Source: Comamonadaceae bacterium 2PF
GTDB taxonomy: Bacteria > Pseudomonadota > Gammaproteobacteria > Burkholderiales > Burkholderiaceae_C
Assembly (NCBI GenBank): GCA_005502875.1
Contig: SCMV01000028.1
Span: forward strand, 1-55,358
Direction: 5' to 3'
Length of the DNA stretch: 55,358 nucleotides
Shown here: in pieces, positions 37,174 through 46,874 of the stretch
Numbering within the stretch: position 1 is the stretch's first letter
Layout of the letters: every line of letters starts with the position of its first letter
The notes under the pieces: model-generated
Databases searched by the model: none
What the model was told of the DNA's origin: nothing
What the model saw: the letters and a program-made list of their open reading frames with translations, nothing else
Translations under genes and position numbers: made by a program

Positions 37174-38952
37174 TCAGAAGGTGCGGACCTTGGGCGGCAC
37201 GGACTCGACGGTCAGCGGCGTCAGGTTCACGGGCTTGTAGTCCAGGCGGCTGCCTTCGGAGTACCACAGCGAGTGCTTCATCCAGTTGGCGTCGTCGCGG
37301 TTGGGGAAGTCGTCGTGGGCGTGGGCGCCACGCGACTCCGGACGGGCTGCAGCGGCCACCATGGTGGCTTGTGCGGCTTCGATCAGGTTGTCGACTTCCA
37401 GCGCTTCGATGCGGGCGGTGTTGAAGACCTTGGAGTTGTCCTTCAGGCCGATGGCCTTGACGCGCTCGCGCACGGCGGCGATGCGCTGCACGCCTTCGTC
37501 CATGGACTTCTGGGTGCGGAACACACCGGCGTGTTTCTGCATGGTGGCGCGGATCTCGTTGGCCACGTCTTGCGAGTACTCGCCGTTCTTGGCCGAGTCC
37601 AGGCGGGCCAGGCGCGACAGGGTGTAGTCGGCGGCGTCCTTGGGCAGCGGCTTGTGGTTCTTCGTCTTGAGGTTGGTCTCGACGATGTGGTTGCCGGCGG
37701 CGCGGCCGAACACCACCAGGTCCAGCAGCGAGTTGGTGCCCAGGCGGTTGGCGCCGTGCACCGACACGCAGGAGCACTCACCCACGGCGTACAGGCCGTT
37801 GATGATGTCGTTGTGCTTGCCGTTCTTGGGCACGACCACCTGGCCGTACACGTTGGTCGGGATGCCACCCATCTGGTAGTGGATGGTCGGCACCACGGGG
37901 ATCGGCTCCTTGGTGATGTCGACGTTGGCGAAGTTGTGGCCGATCTCGAACACCGAAGGCAGGCGCTTCATGATGGTCTCGGCGCCCAGGTGGGTCATGT
38001 CCAGCAGGACGTAGTCCTTGTTGGGACCGCAGCCACGGCCTTCCTTGATTTCCTGGTCCATCGAGCGGGACACGAAGTCACGCGGAGCCAGGTCCTTCAG
38101 GGTGGGGGCGTAACGCTCCATGAAGCGCTCGCCGTTGCTGTTGCGCAGGATCGCGCCTTCGCCACGGCAGCCTTCGGTCAGCAGCACGCCCGCGCCGGCC
38201 ACGCCGGTGGGGTGGAACTGCCAGAACTCCATGTCTTCCAGCGGGATGCCGGCACGGGCGGCCATGCCCAGGCCGTCGCCGGTGTTGATGAAGGCGTTGG
38301 TCGAAGCCTGGTAGATGCGGCCGGCGCCACCGGTGGCGAACAGCACGGTCTTGGCGTGCAGCACGTGCACGTCGCCGGTTTCCATCTCCAGGGCGGTCAC
38401 GCCCACGGCATCGCCATCGGCGTCGCGGATGATGTCCAGGGCCATCCATTCCACGAAGAACTGGGTGCGGGCCTTGACGTTTTGCTGGTACAGGGTGTGC
38501 AGCAGGGCGTGGCCGGTGCGGTCGGCTGCGGCACAAGCGCGTTGCACGGGCTTTTCGCCGTAGTTGGCGGTGTGGCCGCCGAACGGACGCTGGTAGATGG
38601 TGCCGTCCGGGTTGCGGTCAAACGGCATGCCGAAGTGTTCGAGCTCGTACACGACCTTCGGGGCTTCGCGGCACATGAATTCGATCGCGTCCTGGTCGCC
38701 GAGCCAGTCGGAGCCCTTGACGGTGTCGAAGAAGTGGTAGTGCCAGTTGTCTTCGGACATGTTGCCCAGCGAGGCACCGATGCCGCCTTGGGCAGCCACG
38801 GTGTGCGAGCGGGTCGGGAAGACCTTGGAGAGGACAGCGACGTTCAGGCCAGCCAGGGAGAGCTGCAGCGAGGCGCGCATGCCGGAGCCGCCGGCGCCGA
38901 CGATGACGACGTCGAACTTGCGGGTGGGGAGGGAGTTAGCGATGGCAGTCAT
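37174..38952 (-). CDS. sdhA: succinate dehydrogenase flavoprotein subunit
   Basis: 592 aa catalytic subunit oxidising succinate to fumarate. The dinucleotide fold GAGGSGMRASL is at the N terminus, the FAD-linked His is in RSHTVAAQGG, and substrate and active-site residues are near HGANRLGTNS. It starts 3 bases before the end of sdhD's stop region, so the genes are tightly packed. Confidence 0.97.
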   Translation of the reverse strand: MTAIANSLPTRKFDVVIVGAGGSGMRASLQLSLAGLNVAVLSKVFPTRSHTVAAQGGIGASLGNMSEDNWHYHFFDTVKGSDWLGDQDAIEFMCREAPKVVYELEHFGMPFDRNPDGTIYQRPFGGHTANYGEKPVQRACAAADRTGHALLHTLYQQNVKARTQFFVEWMALDIIRDADGDAVGVTALEMETGDVHVLHAKTVLFATGGAGRIYQASTNAFINTGDGLGMAARAGIPLEDMEFWQFHPTGVAGAGVLLTEGCRGEGAILRNSNGERFMERYAPTLKDLAPRDFVSRSMDQEIKEGRGCGPNKDYVLLDMTHLGAETIMKRLPSVFEIGHNFANVDITKEPIPVVPTIHYQMGGIPTNVYGQVVVPKNGKHNDIINGLYAVGECSCVSVHGANRLGTNSLLDLVVFGRAAGNHIVETNLKTKNHKPLPKDAADYTLSRLARLDSAKNGEYSQDVANEIRATMQKHAGVFRTQKSMDEGVQRIAAVRERVKAIGLKDNSKVFNTARIEALEVDNLIEAAQATMVAAAARPESRGAHAHDDFPNRDDANWMKHSLWYSEGSRLDYKPVNLTPLTVESVPPKVRTF

Positions 38953-38955
38953 TTC

Positions 38956-39321
38956 TTACAGTCTCCAGAGCACTTGGATGGCCCAGCCGGCGCAGCCGAC
39001 CAGCCAGACGATGGTGAACACCTGCAGGGACAGGCGCACGCCAACGGGCTTGATGTAGTCCATCCAGATGTCACGGATGCCGACCCAGGTGTGGTACAGC
39101 ATCGAGACGATGACCACGAAGGTCAGGGTCTTCATCCACTGCTGGGCGAAGATGCCGGACCAGCTGTAGTAGTCAAGGGTGTCCACGCAGAAGATGACCT
39201 GGACGAGCAAAGCGATGGTGAACAGGGCCATCAGCACGGCGGTGACGCGCTGGGCAAGCCAGTCACGCAGGCCGTAGTGCGCACCGGTGACGATGCGCTT
39301 GGTACCGTAGTTTTGGGACAT
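38956..39321 (-). CDS. sdhD: succinate dehydrogenase membrane anchor subunit
   Basis: 121 aa protein with three transmembrane helices. It contains HTWVGIRDIWMDY, which supplies the haem/quinone-site residues, and begins GAHYGLRDWLAQRVTAV. It anchors complex II together with SdhC. Its stop is 3 bases from the sdhA start. Confidence 0.93.
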   Translation of the reverse strand: MSQNYGTKRIVTGAHYGLRDWLAQRVTAVLMALFTIALLVQVIFCVDTLDYYSWSGIFAQQWMKTLTFVVIVSMLYHTWVGIRDIWMDYIKPVGVRLSLQVFTIVWLVGCAGWAIQVLWRL

Positions 39322-39373
39322 GGTGTTTTCCTGAGGGAGGGCGGGGATCAGGCGGTGGGGCTGCTGTCGGCGG

Positions 39374-39793
39374 TCAGAACACGCCGAAGAGCTTGAGGCC
39401 CAGCACGGCGGTCAGGCCAAAACCCAGCACCAGGGTCACGATGGCCGACGACTTGCCCTGCTCCTTGGTGACGCGGTGGGTGGCGTCCATGATCAGGTGG
39501 CGAACGCCGGAGACGAAGTGGTGCAGGTAGGCCCAGATCAGACCCAGGGCGATCAGCTTGAAGAACCAGCCGAAATCGCCGGCGAACACCGAGGTGAACT
39601 CGTCGTACGAGATCTCCGAGGTGACGCTGTTGTCGAACATCCAGATGATGAAAGGCATCAGCAGGAACATGACGGCGCCGCTGATGCGGTGCAGGATCGA
39701 GACGATGCCGGCCGGAGGCAGGCGGTACGAGACGATGTCCGTGACGTGGATGTTCCGATAGACGGGGCGTGGGGTTTTCGCGTTGTCTGCCAT
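39374..39793 (-). CDS. sdhC: succinate dehydrogenase cytochrome b556 subunit
   Basis: 139 aa three-helix membrane subunit. The family signature SILHRISGAVMFL and the haem His in LHHFVSGVRHLIMD are present. The ATG at 39791-39793 gives the usual start (MADNAKTPRPVYRN); upstream sequence is the promoter region, not coding. First structural gene of the sdh operon. Confidence 0.95.
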   Translation of the reverse strand: MADNAKTPRPVYRNIHVTDIVSYRLPPAGIVSILHRISGAVMFLLMPFIIWMFDNSVTSEISYDEFTSVFAGDFGWFFKLIALGLIWAYLHHFVSGVRHLIMDATHRVTKEQGKSSAIVTLVLGFGLTAVLGLKLFGVF

Positions 39794-39843
39794 GTTGTGT
39801 GGGCTCCTGCCGAGCGTCAAAAAACTGTCGAAATAAGCCGGCG

Positions 39844-39849
39844 ATTTTA
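39844..39849 (-). promoter_or_regulatory. possible -10 box of sdhC
   Basis: TAAAAT on the minus strand, about 51 bases before the sdhC ATG. No strong -35 element is seen at 16-18 bases, which would fit a promoter that needs an activator. Confidence 0.4.
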
Positions 39850-39885
39850 GGGCAATCACCAAGCCCGGTATCTCACCCCTGCCGT

Positions 39886-39901
39886 TGACATCTCTGAGAC
39901 A
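39886..39901 (-). promoter_or_regulatory. degenerate GntR-type operator upstream of sdhC
   Basis: TGTCTCAGAGATGTCA (minus strand) matches 11 of 16 positions of the perfect palindrome upstream of mdh (40922-40937). Its centre is about 57 bases upstream of the presumed sdhC start point, close to the spacing seen at mdh. Confidence 0.4.
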
Positions 39902-39936
39902 AGCCACGGCAGCGGCGAAAACTGGGGAATCAGGCA

Positions 39937-40770
39937 CTAACTCAGTTCGTTGCGGTAGTAGTGCCGGTCGGTTCGGTACAGGCCGCGGCGCAGCTCGACC
40001 GGCTGATCACCATAGGTGAAGGCCAGTCGCTCGACGCTCAGCAGCGGGGTGCCGGGCGCCACCTTCAGCAAGGCGGCCACGGTTTCGTCCGCCGAGACGG
40101 CGCGGATTTTTTCTTCGGCGCGGATCATGCGCACGCCGAATTCGGATTCGAAGAGGCCGTACATCGGGCCTCGGTACTCGCTCAGGCGCTCAGCGGTCAG
40201 GCCCTTGAACAGGGGCGCGGGCAGCCAGATGTCGTCCAGGACCACGGGCTGGCCAGAGAAGTGCAGCACGCGACGCACCTCGACCACCGAGTCCTCGGGG
40301 CGCAGCTGCAGCACCGCTGCCACGTCGGCGGGCGCGGGCATGCGGCGGCAATCGAGGAATTCGCGGTGGGTGGAGCCTTGGGCGGCGGCAGCGGGCTCTG
40401 AGGCCAGGCGCAGGAATCGGTACTGGACCTGCTCTTCGGCGTGGGTGGCCACGAACGTGCCCTTGCCCTGGCGGCGCACCAGCAGGTTCTCGGCCGCGAG
40501 TTCGTCAACGGCCTTGCGCACGGTGCCCTGGCTGACCTTGAAGCGGGCGGCCAGGTCGATTTCGGAGGGGATGGCTTCGCCGGGACGCCACTCTCCGCCT
40601 TGCAGGCTGCGCAGGATCAGGGTTTTGATCTGCTGGTAGAGCGGGCTGAACGAGGGGGCGTTCAAGGCCGGAGAAACCGGGGACACGGGCGCAGCAGGCG
40701 CTGCCGAAGCGTGGGTCGCCGGGACGGGTGCACCCGAGCCGGCGGGCGGCGTCTGCGAGGCAGCGGTCAT
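39937..40770 (-). CDS. GntR-family regulator (HutC/UTRA type)
   Basis: 277 aa transcription factor. After a Pro/Ala-rich N-terminal tail, a winged helix (about residues 48-115) contains PSEIDLAARFKVSQGTVRKA, followed by a UTRA ligand-binding domain (about 130-270) with FLDCRRMPAPADV and the closing GDQPVELRRGLYR. Two start codons are possible: ATG at 40770 (used here) and an upstream GTG at 40788; neither has a clear ribosome site. It lies upstream of sdhC and divergent from mdh, so control of these TCA genes is the natural inference; the ligand is unknown. Confidence 0.9.
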   Translation of the reverse strand: MTAASQTPPAGSGAPVPATHASAAPAAPVSPVSPALNAPSFSPLYQQIKTLILRSLQGGEWRPGEAIPSEIDLAARFKVSQGTVRKAVDELAAENLLVRRQGKGTFVATHAEEQVQYRFLRLASEPAAAAQGSTHREFLDCRRMPAPADVAAVLQLRPEDSVVEVRRVLHFSGQPVVLDDIWLPAPLFKGLTAERLSEYRGPMYGLFESEFGVRMIRAEEKIRAVSADETVAALLKVAPGTPLLSVERLAFTYGDQPVELRRGLYRTDRHYYRNELS

Positions 40771-40921
40771 GGGCGGAGGGGTCACCACAGCGTGTCTTGT
40801 TGTGTCAGAGTGATCGGGTGGATCAAGCTCAAGCTTGGCCGAGCCGCGCCCGGGTCAGGCTCGCTCGAACGGGCGCCATTGCACCACATTCGCCCGCCAA
40901 AGTCCATGCTCGCATGAAAGA

Positions 40922-40937
40922 TGTCTTATATAAGACA
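40922..40937. promoter_or_regulatory. perfect 16-bp palindrome, probable GntR operator
   Basis: TGTCTTATATAAGACA, AT-rich at the centre in a GC-rich context, in the gntR-mdh intergenic region and directly upstream of the mdh -35 box. The size and symmetry suit a GntR dimer. Binding by the adjacent regulator is inferred. Confidence 0.7.
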
Positions 40938-40945
40938 GAAGATCA

Positions 40946-40974
40946 TTGACGGCATGCGCGCTTGTCCCTAGACT
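40946..40974 (+). promoter_or_regulatory. sigma-70 promoter of mdh
   Basis: TTGACG (40946-40951) and TAGACT (40969-40974) are separated by 17 bases, about 60 bases before the mdh ATG. The palindrome ends 8 bases upstream of the -35 box. Confidence 0.7.
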
Positions 40975-41034
40975 GCCGCGCGACGCTACACTTGCGGTCT
41001 TCCTTTTACCCCCTTCTCTCACATCGGAGTTGCC

Positions 41035-42021
41035 ATGAGCAAAGCCCCCGTTCGCGTCGCCGTCACCGGCGCCGCTGGCCAAATCGGTTACGCCCTCCTG
41101 TTCCGCATCGCCTCGGGCGAAATGCTGGGCAAGGATCAGCCTGTCATCCTGCAACTGCTGGAAATCCCCGACGAGAAGGCCCAGAACGCGCTCAAGGGCG
41201 TGATCATGGAACTGGAAGACTGCGCCTTCCCGCTGCTGGCCGGCATCGAAGCCCACAGCGACCCGCTGCAAGCTTTCAAGGACACCGACTACGCCCTGCT
41301 GGTGGGTGCACGCCCCCGCGGCCCCGGCATGGAGCGCGCTGACCTGCTGGCCGCCAACGCCCAGATCTTCACCGCCCAAGGCAAGGCCCTGAACGCCGTC
41401 GCTTCGCGCAACGTGAAGGTGCTGGTCGTCGGCAACCCCGCCAACACCAACGCCTACATCGCCATGAAGTCGGCCCCGGACCTGCCGGCCAAGAACTTCA
41501 CCGCCATGCTGCGCCTGGACCACAACCGCGCCGCTTCGCAACTGGCTGCCAAGACTGGCACCAAGGTTGGCGACATCAAGAAGCTGACCGTGTGGGGCAA
41601 CCACTCGCCCACCATGTACGCCGACTACCGCTTCGCCACCACCAACGGCAAGTCGATCAAGGACCTGGTCAACGACCAAGTCTGGAACGCCGACACCTTC
41701 CTGCCCACCGTGGGCAAGCGTGGCGCCGCCATCATCGCCGCTCGCGGCCTGTCGTCGGCCGCTTCGGCTGCCAACGCCGCCATCGACCACATCCGTGACT
41801 GGGCCCTGGGCTCCAACGGCGAATGGGTCACCATGGGCGTGCCTTCGAACGGCGAATACGGCATCCCCGCCGGCATCGTGTTCGGCTTCCCCGTGATCAC
41901 CAACAACGGCGAATACAAGATCGTCGAAGGCCTGGAGATCGATGCCTTCTCGCAAGAGTGCATCAACAAGACCCTGGCTGAGCTGCAAGGCGAGCAAGAC
42001 GGCGTCAAGCACCTGCTGTGA
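41035..42021 (+). CDS. mdh: malate dehydrogenase
   Basis: 328 aa NAD-dependent enzyme interconverting malate and oxaloacetate in the TCA cycle. The Rossmann loop is [13 protein letters not shown], substrate arginines are in [10 protein letters not shown], and the catalytic His is in [17 protein letters not shown] site precedes the ATG. It is monocistronic, between a strong promoter and tandem terminator hairpins. Confidence 0.97.
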   Translation: MSKAPVRVAVTGAAGQIGYALLFRIASGEMLGKDQPVILQLLEIPDEKAQNALKGVIMELEDCAFPLLAGIEAHSDPLQAFKDTDYALLVGARPRGPGMERADLLAANAQIFTAQGKALNAVASRNVKVLVVGNPANTNAYIAMKSAPDLPAKNFTAMLRLDHNRAASQLAAKTGTKVGDIKKLTVWGNHSPTMYADYRFATTNGKSIKDLVNDQVWNADTFLPTVGKRGAAIIAARGLSSAASAANAAIDHIRDWALGSNGEWVTMGVPSNGEYGIPAGIVFGFPVITNNGEYKIVEGLEIDAFSQECINKTLAELQGEQDGVKHLL

Positions 42022-42030
42022 TGCGCTGAT

Positions 42031-42102
42031 CCGCGAAGGGCCTGGCGCCCTTCGCGGCCAGCAAAGCAAAAGCCGACGGGCCCCGGGCCGGTCGGCTTTT
42101 TT
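42031..42102 (+). terminator. tandem hairpins terminating mdh
   Basis: Two successive stems. The first is 11 bp (CCGCGAAGGGC / GCCCTTCGCGG, 42031-42057); the second (AAAAGCCGAC / GTCGGCTTTT, 42068-42100) runs into TTTTTT. The second is a classical intrinsic terminator and may also serve the convergent chemotaxis gene. Confidence 0.85.
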
Positions 42103-42145
42103 CATGGGCGCATGCCAGGGCCCTTGCGTCCCCTGCCCTGCCCGT

Positions 42146-43690
42146 TCAGCCAGCGATTCGCAAAACGGAGATGACCTGCGCCAGCCTGCTGGACTGGTCC
42201 TTGAGGCTTTCGGCCGCAGCGGCTGACTCTTCGACCAGCGCGGCGTTTTGCTGGGTCATCTGGTCCATGTTGGTGACGGCGATGTTGACCTGCGAGATGC
42301 CATCGGACTGCTCGGAGGCGGCGGTCGAGATCTCGTCGATGATGTCGTTGACGCGCTGGACCGACTCGACGATGGCGCTCATCGAGGTGCCGGCATCCTG
42401 AACCAGGGCAGAGCCGGACGAGACCTGCTCAACCGAAGCGCTGATGAGCGTGCGCACTTCCTTGGCAGCTTCGGCCACGCGCTGAGCCAAGGCCCTCACC
42501 TCACCTGCCACCACCGCGAATCCCCTGCCCTGCTCGCCCGCGCGGGCGGCTTCCACGGCTGCATTCAAGGCCAGGATGTTGGTCTGGAACGCGATGCCGT
42601 CGATGACAGCGATGATGTCCGCGATGCGCTTGGAGCTGTCGGTGATGGCCTGCATCGTCGTCATCACTTGCGAGACAACCTGGCCACCTTGCGTGGCGGC
42701 GTTCACGGCGCTTTGGGCCAACTGCGTGGCCATGCGGGCCGAGTCGGCCGTCTGGCGGATGGTGCCGGAAATCTGCTCCATGGAGGAGGCGGTTTCTTCC
42801 AGGCTGGAAGCCGCCTGCTCGGTGCGGCCCGACAGGTCCATGCTGCCGGCGGCCACTTCGTTGCTGGCCGTCGCAATGCCGTCGGTGCAGACGTGGATTT
42901 CATGGACGATGCGGCGCAGCGACTCCTGCATCTCGTGCAGGCTGCCCACCATGTCGGCCACCTCGTCGTGGCCATGGGGTTCGACCTTCTGGGTCAGGTC
43001 TCCCGAGGCGATGATGCGAGTGGCCTGTGCTGCGGCAGACAGCGGGCGCGTCACCGAGCGGGTGATGCGCCAGGCGAAGATCGCGCCGGTGACCAGGCAG
43101 GCCACGCCCAGCAGCATCAGGATCAGGCGAGCCTGCTGCGCTGCGGCGGTGATGGCCTGGTTGGTGGCATCCGCCACCTCGCGCTGATGAACTTGAAATG
43201 CGTGGATGGCAGCCAGGTAGCGCTCGGCTGCGGGCATCAATTGCCCGTTGAGGGCCTCCTTGGCGCCAGGATCGTCAAGGTCGAGCAAGCCAAAAATGTT
43301 GTCGCGAGAGGCGATGTAGGCCTTGCGGCGATCGGCGATGTCCTGGAACCGGGCGCGCTCGGCGTCGTCGCTGATGGCGGCTTCCAGGCCTTTTTGCAAT
43401 TCGCTGATTTCGGCAGAAGTGGCCTTGATGAGCGGTGCGTAGTGGGCTTTGACGTCGGCGTGACCACCCGATTTGGCGATCGCCAGGGTGCGGTTGACGT
43501 TCAACAGGGTCAGGGCTTCCCAGCGCTGCGCGCTGTTGGCGCGCTCGGTCGCATCGTGGGTGCGCTCGATGCCATCCAGCGTGCTGGCCAGCCGCAGCCA
43601 GCCCACCAGGGAAATCAAAGCCGCCAGCAGCAGCACCAGGCCAAAACCCAGGCCAAGTCGTGCGCCCAGTTTCAGGTCGTTGAGTCTCAT
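42146..43690 (-). CDS. methyl-accepting chemotaxis protein
   Basis: 514 aa receptor. It has a transmembrane helix (about 12-31), a periplasmic four-helix-bundle sensor (about 32-187), a second helix (about 188-208), HAMP (about 210-262) and a signalling hairpin whose tip reads [20 protein letters not shown]. It ends in VLRIAG, without the CheR-tethering NWETF-type tail. The ligand is unknown. It converges with mdh and stands alone, away from other chemotaxis genes. Confidence 0.93.
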   Translation of the reverse strand: MRLNDLKLGARLGLGFGLVLLLAALISLVGWLRLASTLDGIERTHDATERANSAQRWEALTLLNVNRTLAIAKSGGHADVKAHYAPLIKATSAEISELQKGLEAAISDDAERARFQDIADRRKAYIASRDNIFGLLDLDDPGAKEALNGQLMPAAERYLAAIHAFQVHQREVADATNQAITAAAQQARLILMLLGVACLVTGAIFAWRITRSVTRPLSAAAQATRIIASGDLTQKVEPHGHDEVADMVGSLHEMQESLRRIVHEIHVCTDGIATASNEVAAGSMDLSGRTEQAASSLEETASSMEQISGTIRQTADSARMATQLAQSAVNAATQGGQVVSQVMTTMQAITDSSKRIADIIAVIDGIAFQTNILALNAAVEAARAGEQGRGFAVVAGEVRALAQRVAEAAKEVRTLISASVEQVSSGSALVQDAGTSMSAIVESVQRVNDIIDEISTAASEQSDGISQVNIAVTNMDQMTQQNAALVEESAAAAESLKDQSSRLAQVISVLRIAG

Positions 43691-43899
43691 CGGTTCGTCC
43701 AGTCACGTGCGTCGCCGCCCAGCCAGGAGGAGGCCTGATCCGGATCGGGGTTGCATCCGATCAACCAAGACCGCACGCAACTGCTTAAACTTTCGGCACC
43801 CAGGCGGCTTCACATGATGGCAAACGCGCACCAAATTGGCGCTTGGCGTGACGTCCATCACACCTAAGACGTCCGAAAACCCATGAGCACCCAATCCAC

Positions 43900-44919
43900 A
43901 TGTCCACATTGACGTCCATCCACCCTCGCCAGGCCCTCTTCGGCACCGAGCCCCACCAGGCCGCCCTGCCCGTCTGCGACCACTACGCGGGCGTCGAGGA
44001 GCGCATGCTCAAAAGCCTGAAGCTGCAGGCCGAGATGGCCGAGAGTGCAGGCCGGGCGGTCTTCGACGTGACGCTGGACCTGGAGGACGGCGCACCGGTG
44101 GGCGGTGAAACCGAGCAGCTCGACCTGGTGTGCGGCCTGGTCAACGGTCCCTTGAACGCGCATGGGCGGGTGGGCGTGCGGGTGCACGACCTGCATCACC
44201 GGCATTTTGAAGAGGACGTGGACACCTTGGTGCGCCGGGCCGGCGAGCGACTGGCCTACATCATGGTGCCCAAGATCGACGGCGAGGTGGACGCCGGCCG
44301 CGTGCTGCACGCCATCCAGTCGGCGCGTGAGCGTCACGGTGGCACGCGTGCGCTGCCAGTCCACGGGCTGATCGAAACACACCGTGGGGTGCAGGAAGTC
44401 GCGAGCATCGCGCGGCTGCCGGGCTTTGAGTCGCTGTCCTTCGGGTTGATGGATTTCGTCTCGGAGCACAGGGGCGCGATCCCGGCATCGGCCATGGGCG
44501 CGGAGGGCCAGTTCGCGCACCCGCTGGTGCTGCGCGCCAAGGTCGAGATCTCGGCCGCGTGTCATGCGGCGCGCATCACGCCCTCGCATGGCGTGGTGAC
44601 CGAGTTCAAGGACACGCGGGCGCTGCTCAAGGCCGCCACCAAGGCCGCGCGCGAGTTGGCCTACACGCGCATGTGGAGCATCCACCCGGCCCAGATCCCG
44701 GTGATCCTGGATGCGTTCACGCCCGTGGTGGCCGAGGTCGATGACGCGGTGGAGATCTTGCTGGCGGCCCAGGCCGAGCACTGGGCGCCCATCTCGCACC
44801 ACGGCGTGCTGCACGACCGCGCGAGCTACCGCCACCACTGGTACGTGCTGGAGCGCGCCTGGGTGACGGGCCAGCCGCTGCCGGCGGAGGTGGAAGAACG
44901 CTTTTTTGGCGGACTTTGA
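43900..44919 (+). CDS. HpcH/HpaI aldolase/citrate lyase beta-like protein
   Basis: 339 aa TIM-barrel protein of the CitE-like group, which act on citryl-, malyl- or methylmalyl-CoA-type substrates. Visible are DVTLDLEDGAP (metal/acid residues), a central VHGLIETHRGV segment with the conserved Glu, and SFGLMDFVSEHRG. The late MWSIHPAQIPVI is also typical. A short out-of-frame ATG frame (43883-43912) overlaps the start. CitE-like proteins without citrate lyase partners are common in this lineage; the true substrate is unknown. Confidence 0.82.
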   Translation: MSTLTSIHPRQALFGTEPHQAALPVCDHYAGVEERMLKSLKLQAEMAESAGRAVFDVTLDLEDGAPVGGETEQLDLVCGLVNGPLNAHGRVGVRVHDLHHRHFEEDVDTLVRRAGERLAYIMVPKIDGEVDAGRVLHAIQSARERHGGTRALPVHGLIETHRGVQEVASIARLPGFESLSFGLMDFVSEHRGAIPASAMGAEGQFAHPLVLRAKVEISAACHAARITPSHGVVTEFKDTRALLKAATKAARELAYTRMWSIHPAQIPVILDAFTPVVAEVDDAVEILLAAQAEHWAPISHHGVLHDRASYRHHWYVLERAWVTGQPLPAEVEERFFGGL

Positions 44920-44954
44920 TCGAGCAAAGTGCTGACCCGAGGATCGCCCAGCGA

Positions 44955-46874
44955 TCAGTGCCGCGCCAGCGCTCGCTCGATGAAATGCCTGGGCACCGTC
45001 GGGCGGGGCACGCGCACGTCGAACCAGGCACGCACGTCCTGCTCGAGCAGGAAGCCATGCATGAAGTTGTAGATGGCCTTCTTCAAGGCCTGGCCCAGCT
45101 TGTCATGGTCCACACCCGTCGGGTCGGTGAAGCCGACGTCGTTGCGGGCAAAGCTGCCCTCGGGCAGGGGCAAGAGCTCGATGCCGTACTCCGCCGGGTT
45201 CAGGCCCACGGGCGAGTGCACCGTGCAGGCAAAGCGATGGAAGAAGCCTGAGTGGATGCAGCCTTGCTCGAAGAGCTGGCGCACGTACTCCAGCGCATCG
45301 ACCGTGTCCTGCACGGTCTGCGTCGGGAAGCCATACATGAGGTAGGCGTGCACCATGATGCCGGCGTCGGCGAAGGCCCGCGTCACGCGCGCGACCTGCT
45401 CGACCGACACGCCTTTCTTCATCAACTGCAGCAGGCGATCGGAAGCGACCTCCAGGCCGCCCGAGATGGCGATGCAGCCGCTGTCGGCCAGCAACTGGCA
45501 CAGCTCGGGCGTGAAGGTCTTCTCGAAGCGAACGTTGCCCCACCAGCTGATCTGCACGCCGCGGCGCAGCAGCTCTTCGGCCAGGGCGCGCAGCACCTTC
45601 GGGGGCGCGGCCTCGTCGACGAAGTGAAAGCCCGTCTGGCCCGTCTCGGCGACGATGGCCTCGATGCGGTCGACCAGCACGGTCGCGGATGCGGCCTCGT
45701 AGCGGGAGATGTAGTCCAGGCTCACGTCACAAAAGCTGCACTTCTTCCAGTAGCAGCCATGGGCCACGGTGAGCTTGTTCCAGCGCCCATCCGACCAAAG
45801 CCGGTTCATGGGGTTGAGCATGTCCAGCAGCGACAGGTAGCGGTCCAGCGGCAGGCCGTCCCAGGTGGGCGTGCCGACGTCGTTGAAGGGCACGTCGGGC
45901 TCCTGCCACTTCATGAGCCTGACGGCGCCCGCGTCGTCGCGCACGAAGGTGCGCACCAGGCGCTCGCGGCTGCGCCGGCCCTGCACGTGTTCGAGCAGCG
46001 CCAGCAAGGGGCGCTCACCGGCGTCGAGCGTGACGAAGTCGAAGAAATCGAAGACGCGGGGCTCGGCGAGTTCGCGCAGTTCGGTGTTGACGAAGCCGCC
46101 CCCGAGCACGGTGACCACATCGGGGTGGTGGGCCTTGATGGCCTGGGCGATGCGAAAGGCAGCGTACACGTTGCCTGGGAATGGCGCAGACAGCAACACC
46201 ACCTTCGGCTGGTGGCGCGCGATGGCGTCAAGCGTCAGCTCGGTCAGCGTGGTGTCGATCAGGTTGGGCGGCGCGGCCAGGGCGGCCGCCAGCGGATCGA
46301 AGCTGGGCTGGCTCATGGCGATCTGCTCGGCGTAACGCACGAACTCGAAGCGCGGATCGATGGCGTCGCGCAGCACGTCGGCCAGGTCGTTGAGGTAGAG
46401 CGTGGCGATGTGGCGGGCGCGGTCCTGCAGGCCCAGGGCGCCGAAGGCCCAGGCCAGCGGGTCGCCGCCATCGTCGTCGGCCAGCGCGCCGGCGTAAGCC
46501 TCCAGCGAAGCGAAGCGCGGCCCTTCGGGCAGGTAGCCTCGGCCGGCGATGCGGTGGGCCAGCGTGGCGTCGCGCCCCTGCAGGAAGGCGATGACGCGGT
46601 CGATGGTGGCGAGGTAGGCGTCGGCCTGATCCATGAACGACGCCACGGCGGCGCTGCGGGCTTTCACCGGCAAGGCATCGGCAACCGCCTGAACCCGAGA
46701 CAGGCCTTCACGCGAGAGCAGGCGCAGCACCAGCGCCAGGGCCAGGTCTTCTTGCTGAGCCTGCACGCCTTGCGACCGCAGGAACCCGGTGAGGTAAGCG
46801 GTGGACGGGTATGGCGTGTTGAGCTGCGTCATCGGCGGGATGAGCGACAGCACGCGAGGGGACTCTGGCGGCAT
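44955..46874 (-). CDS. B12-binding radical SAM protein
   Basis: 639 aa protein. The N-terminal half (begins VLSLIPPMTQLNTPYPSTAY) has a cobalamin-binding-like Rossmann region with VVTVLGGGFVNTE. The radical SAM core starts near residue 370, with the cluster motif CYWKKCSFC (CxxxCxxC, about residues 372-380), followed by GLEVASDRLLQLM and the HAYLMYGFPTQT segment. It converges with the CitE-like gene. The ATG at 46872-46874 is chosen over a longer frame. The reaction is unknown; methyl transfer or anaerobic-cyclisation-type chemistry is typical for the superfamily. Confidence 0.85.
   Translation of the reverse strand: MPPESPRVLSLIPPMTQLNTPYPSTAYLTGFLRSQGVQAQQEDLALALVLRLLSREGLSRVQAVADALPVKARSAAVASFMDQADAYLATIDRVIAFLQGRDATLAHRIAGRGYLPEGPRFASLEAYAGALADDDGGDPLAWAFGALGLQDRARHIATLYLNDLADVLRDAIDPRFEFVRYAEQIAMSQPSFDPLAAALAAPPNLIDTTLTELTLDAIARHQPKVVLLSAPFPGNVYAAFRIAQAIKAHHPDVVTVLGGGFVNTELRELAEPRVFDFFDFVTLDAGERPLLALLEHVQGRRSRERLVRTFVRDDAGAVRLMKWQEPDVPFNDVGTPTWDGLPLDRYLSLLDMLNPMNRLWSDGRWNKLTVAHGCYWKKCSFCDVSLDYISRYEAASATVLVDRIEAIVAETGQTGFHFVDEAAPPKVLRALAEELLRRGVQISWWGNVRFEKTFTPELCQLLADSGCIAISGGLEVASDRLLQLMKKGVSVEQVARVTRAFADAGIMVHAYLMYGFPTQTVQDTVDALEYVRQLFEQGCIHSGFFHRFACTVHSPVGLNPAEYGIELLPLPEGSFARNDVGFTDPTGVDHDKLGQALKKAIYNFMHGFLLEQDVRAWFDVRVPRPTVPRHFIERALARH

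Noticed and set aside
43883-43912. Ten-codon ATG frame overlapping the CitE-like start
   Set aside because: Too short to support as a leader peptide; no ribosome site or regulatory codon bias is visible.
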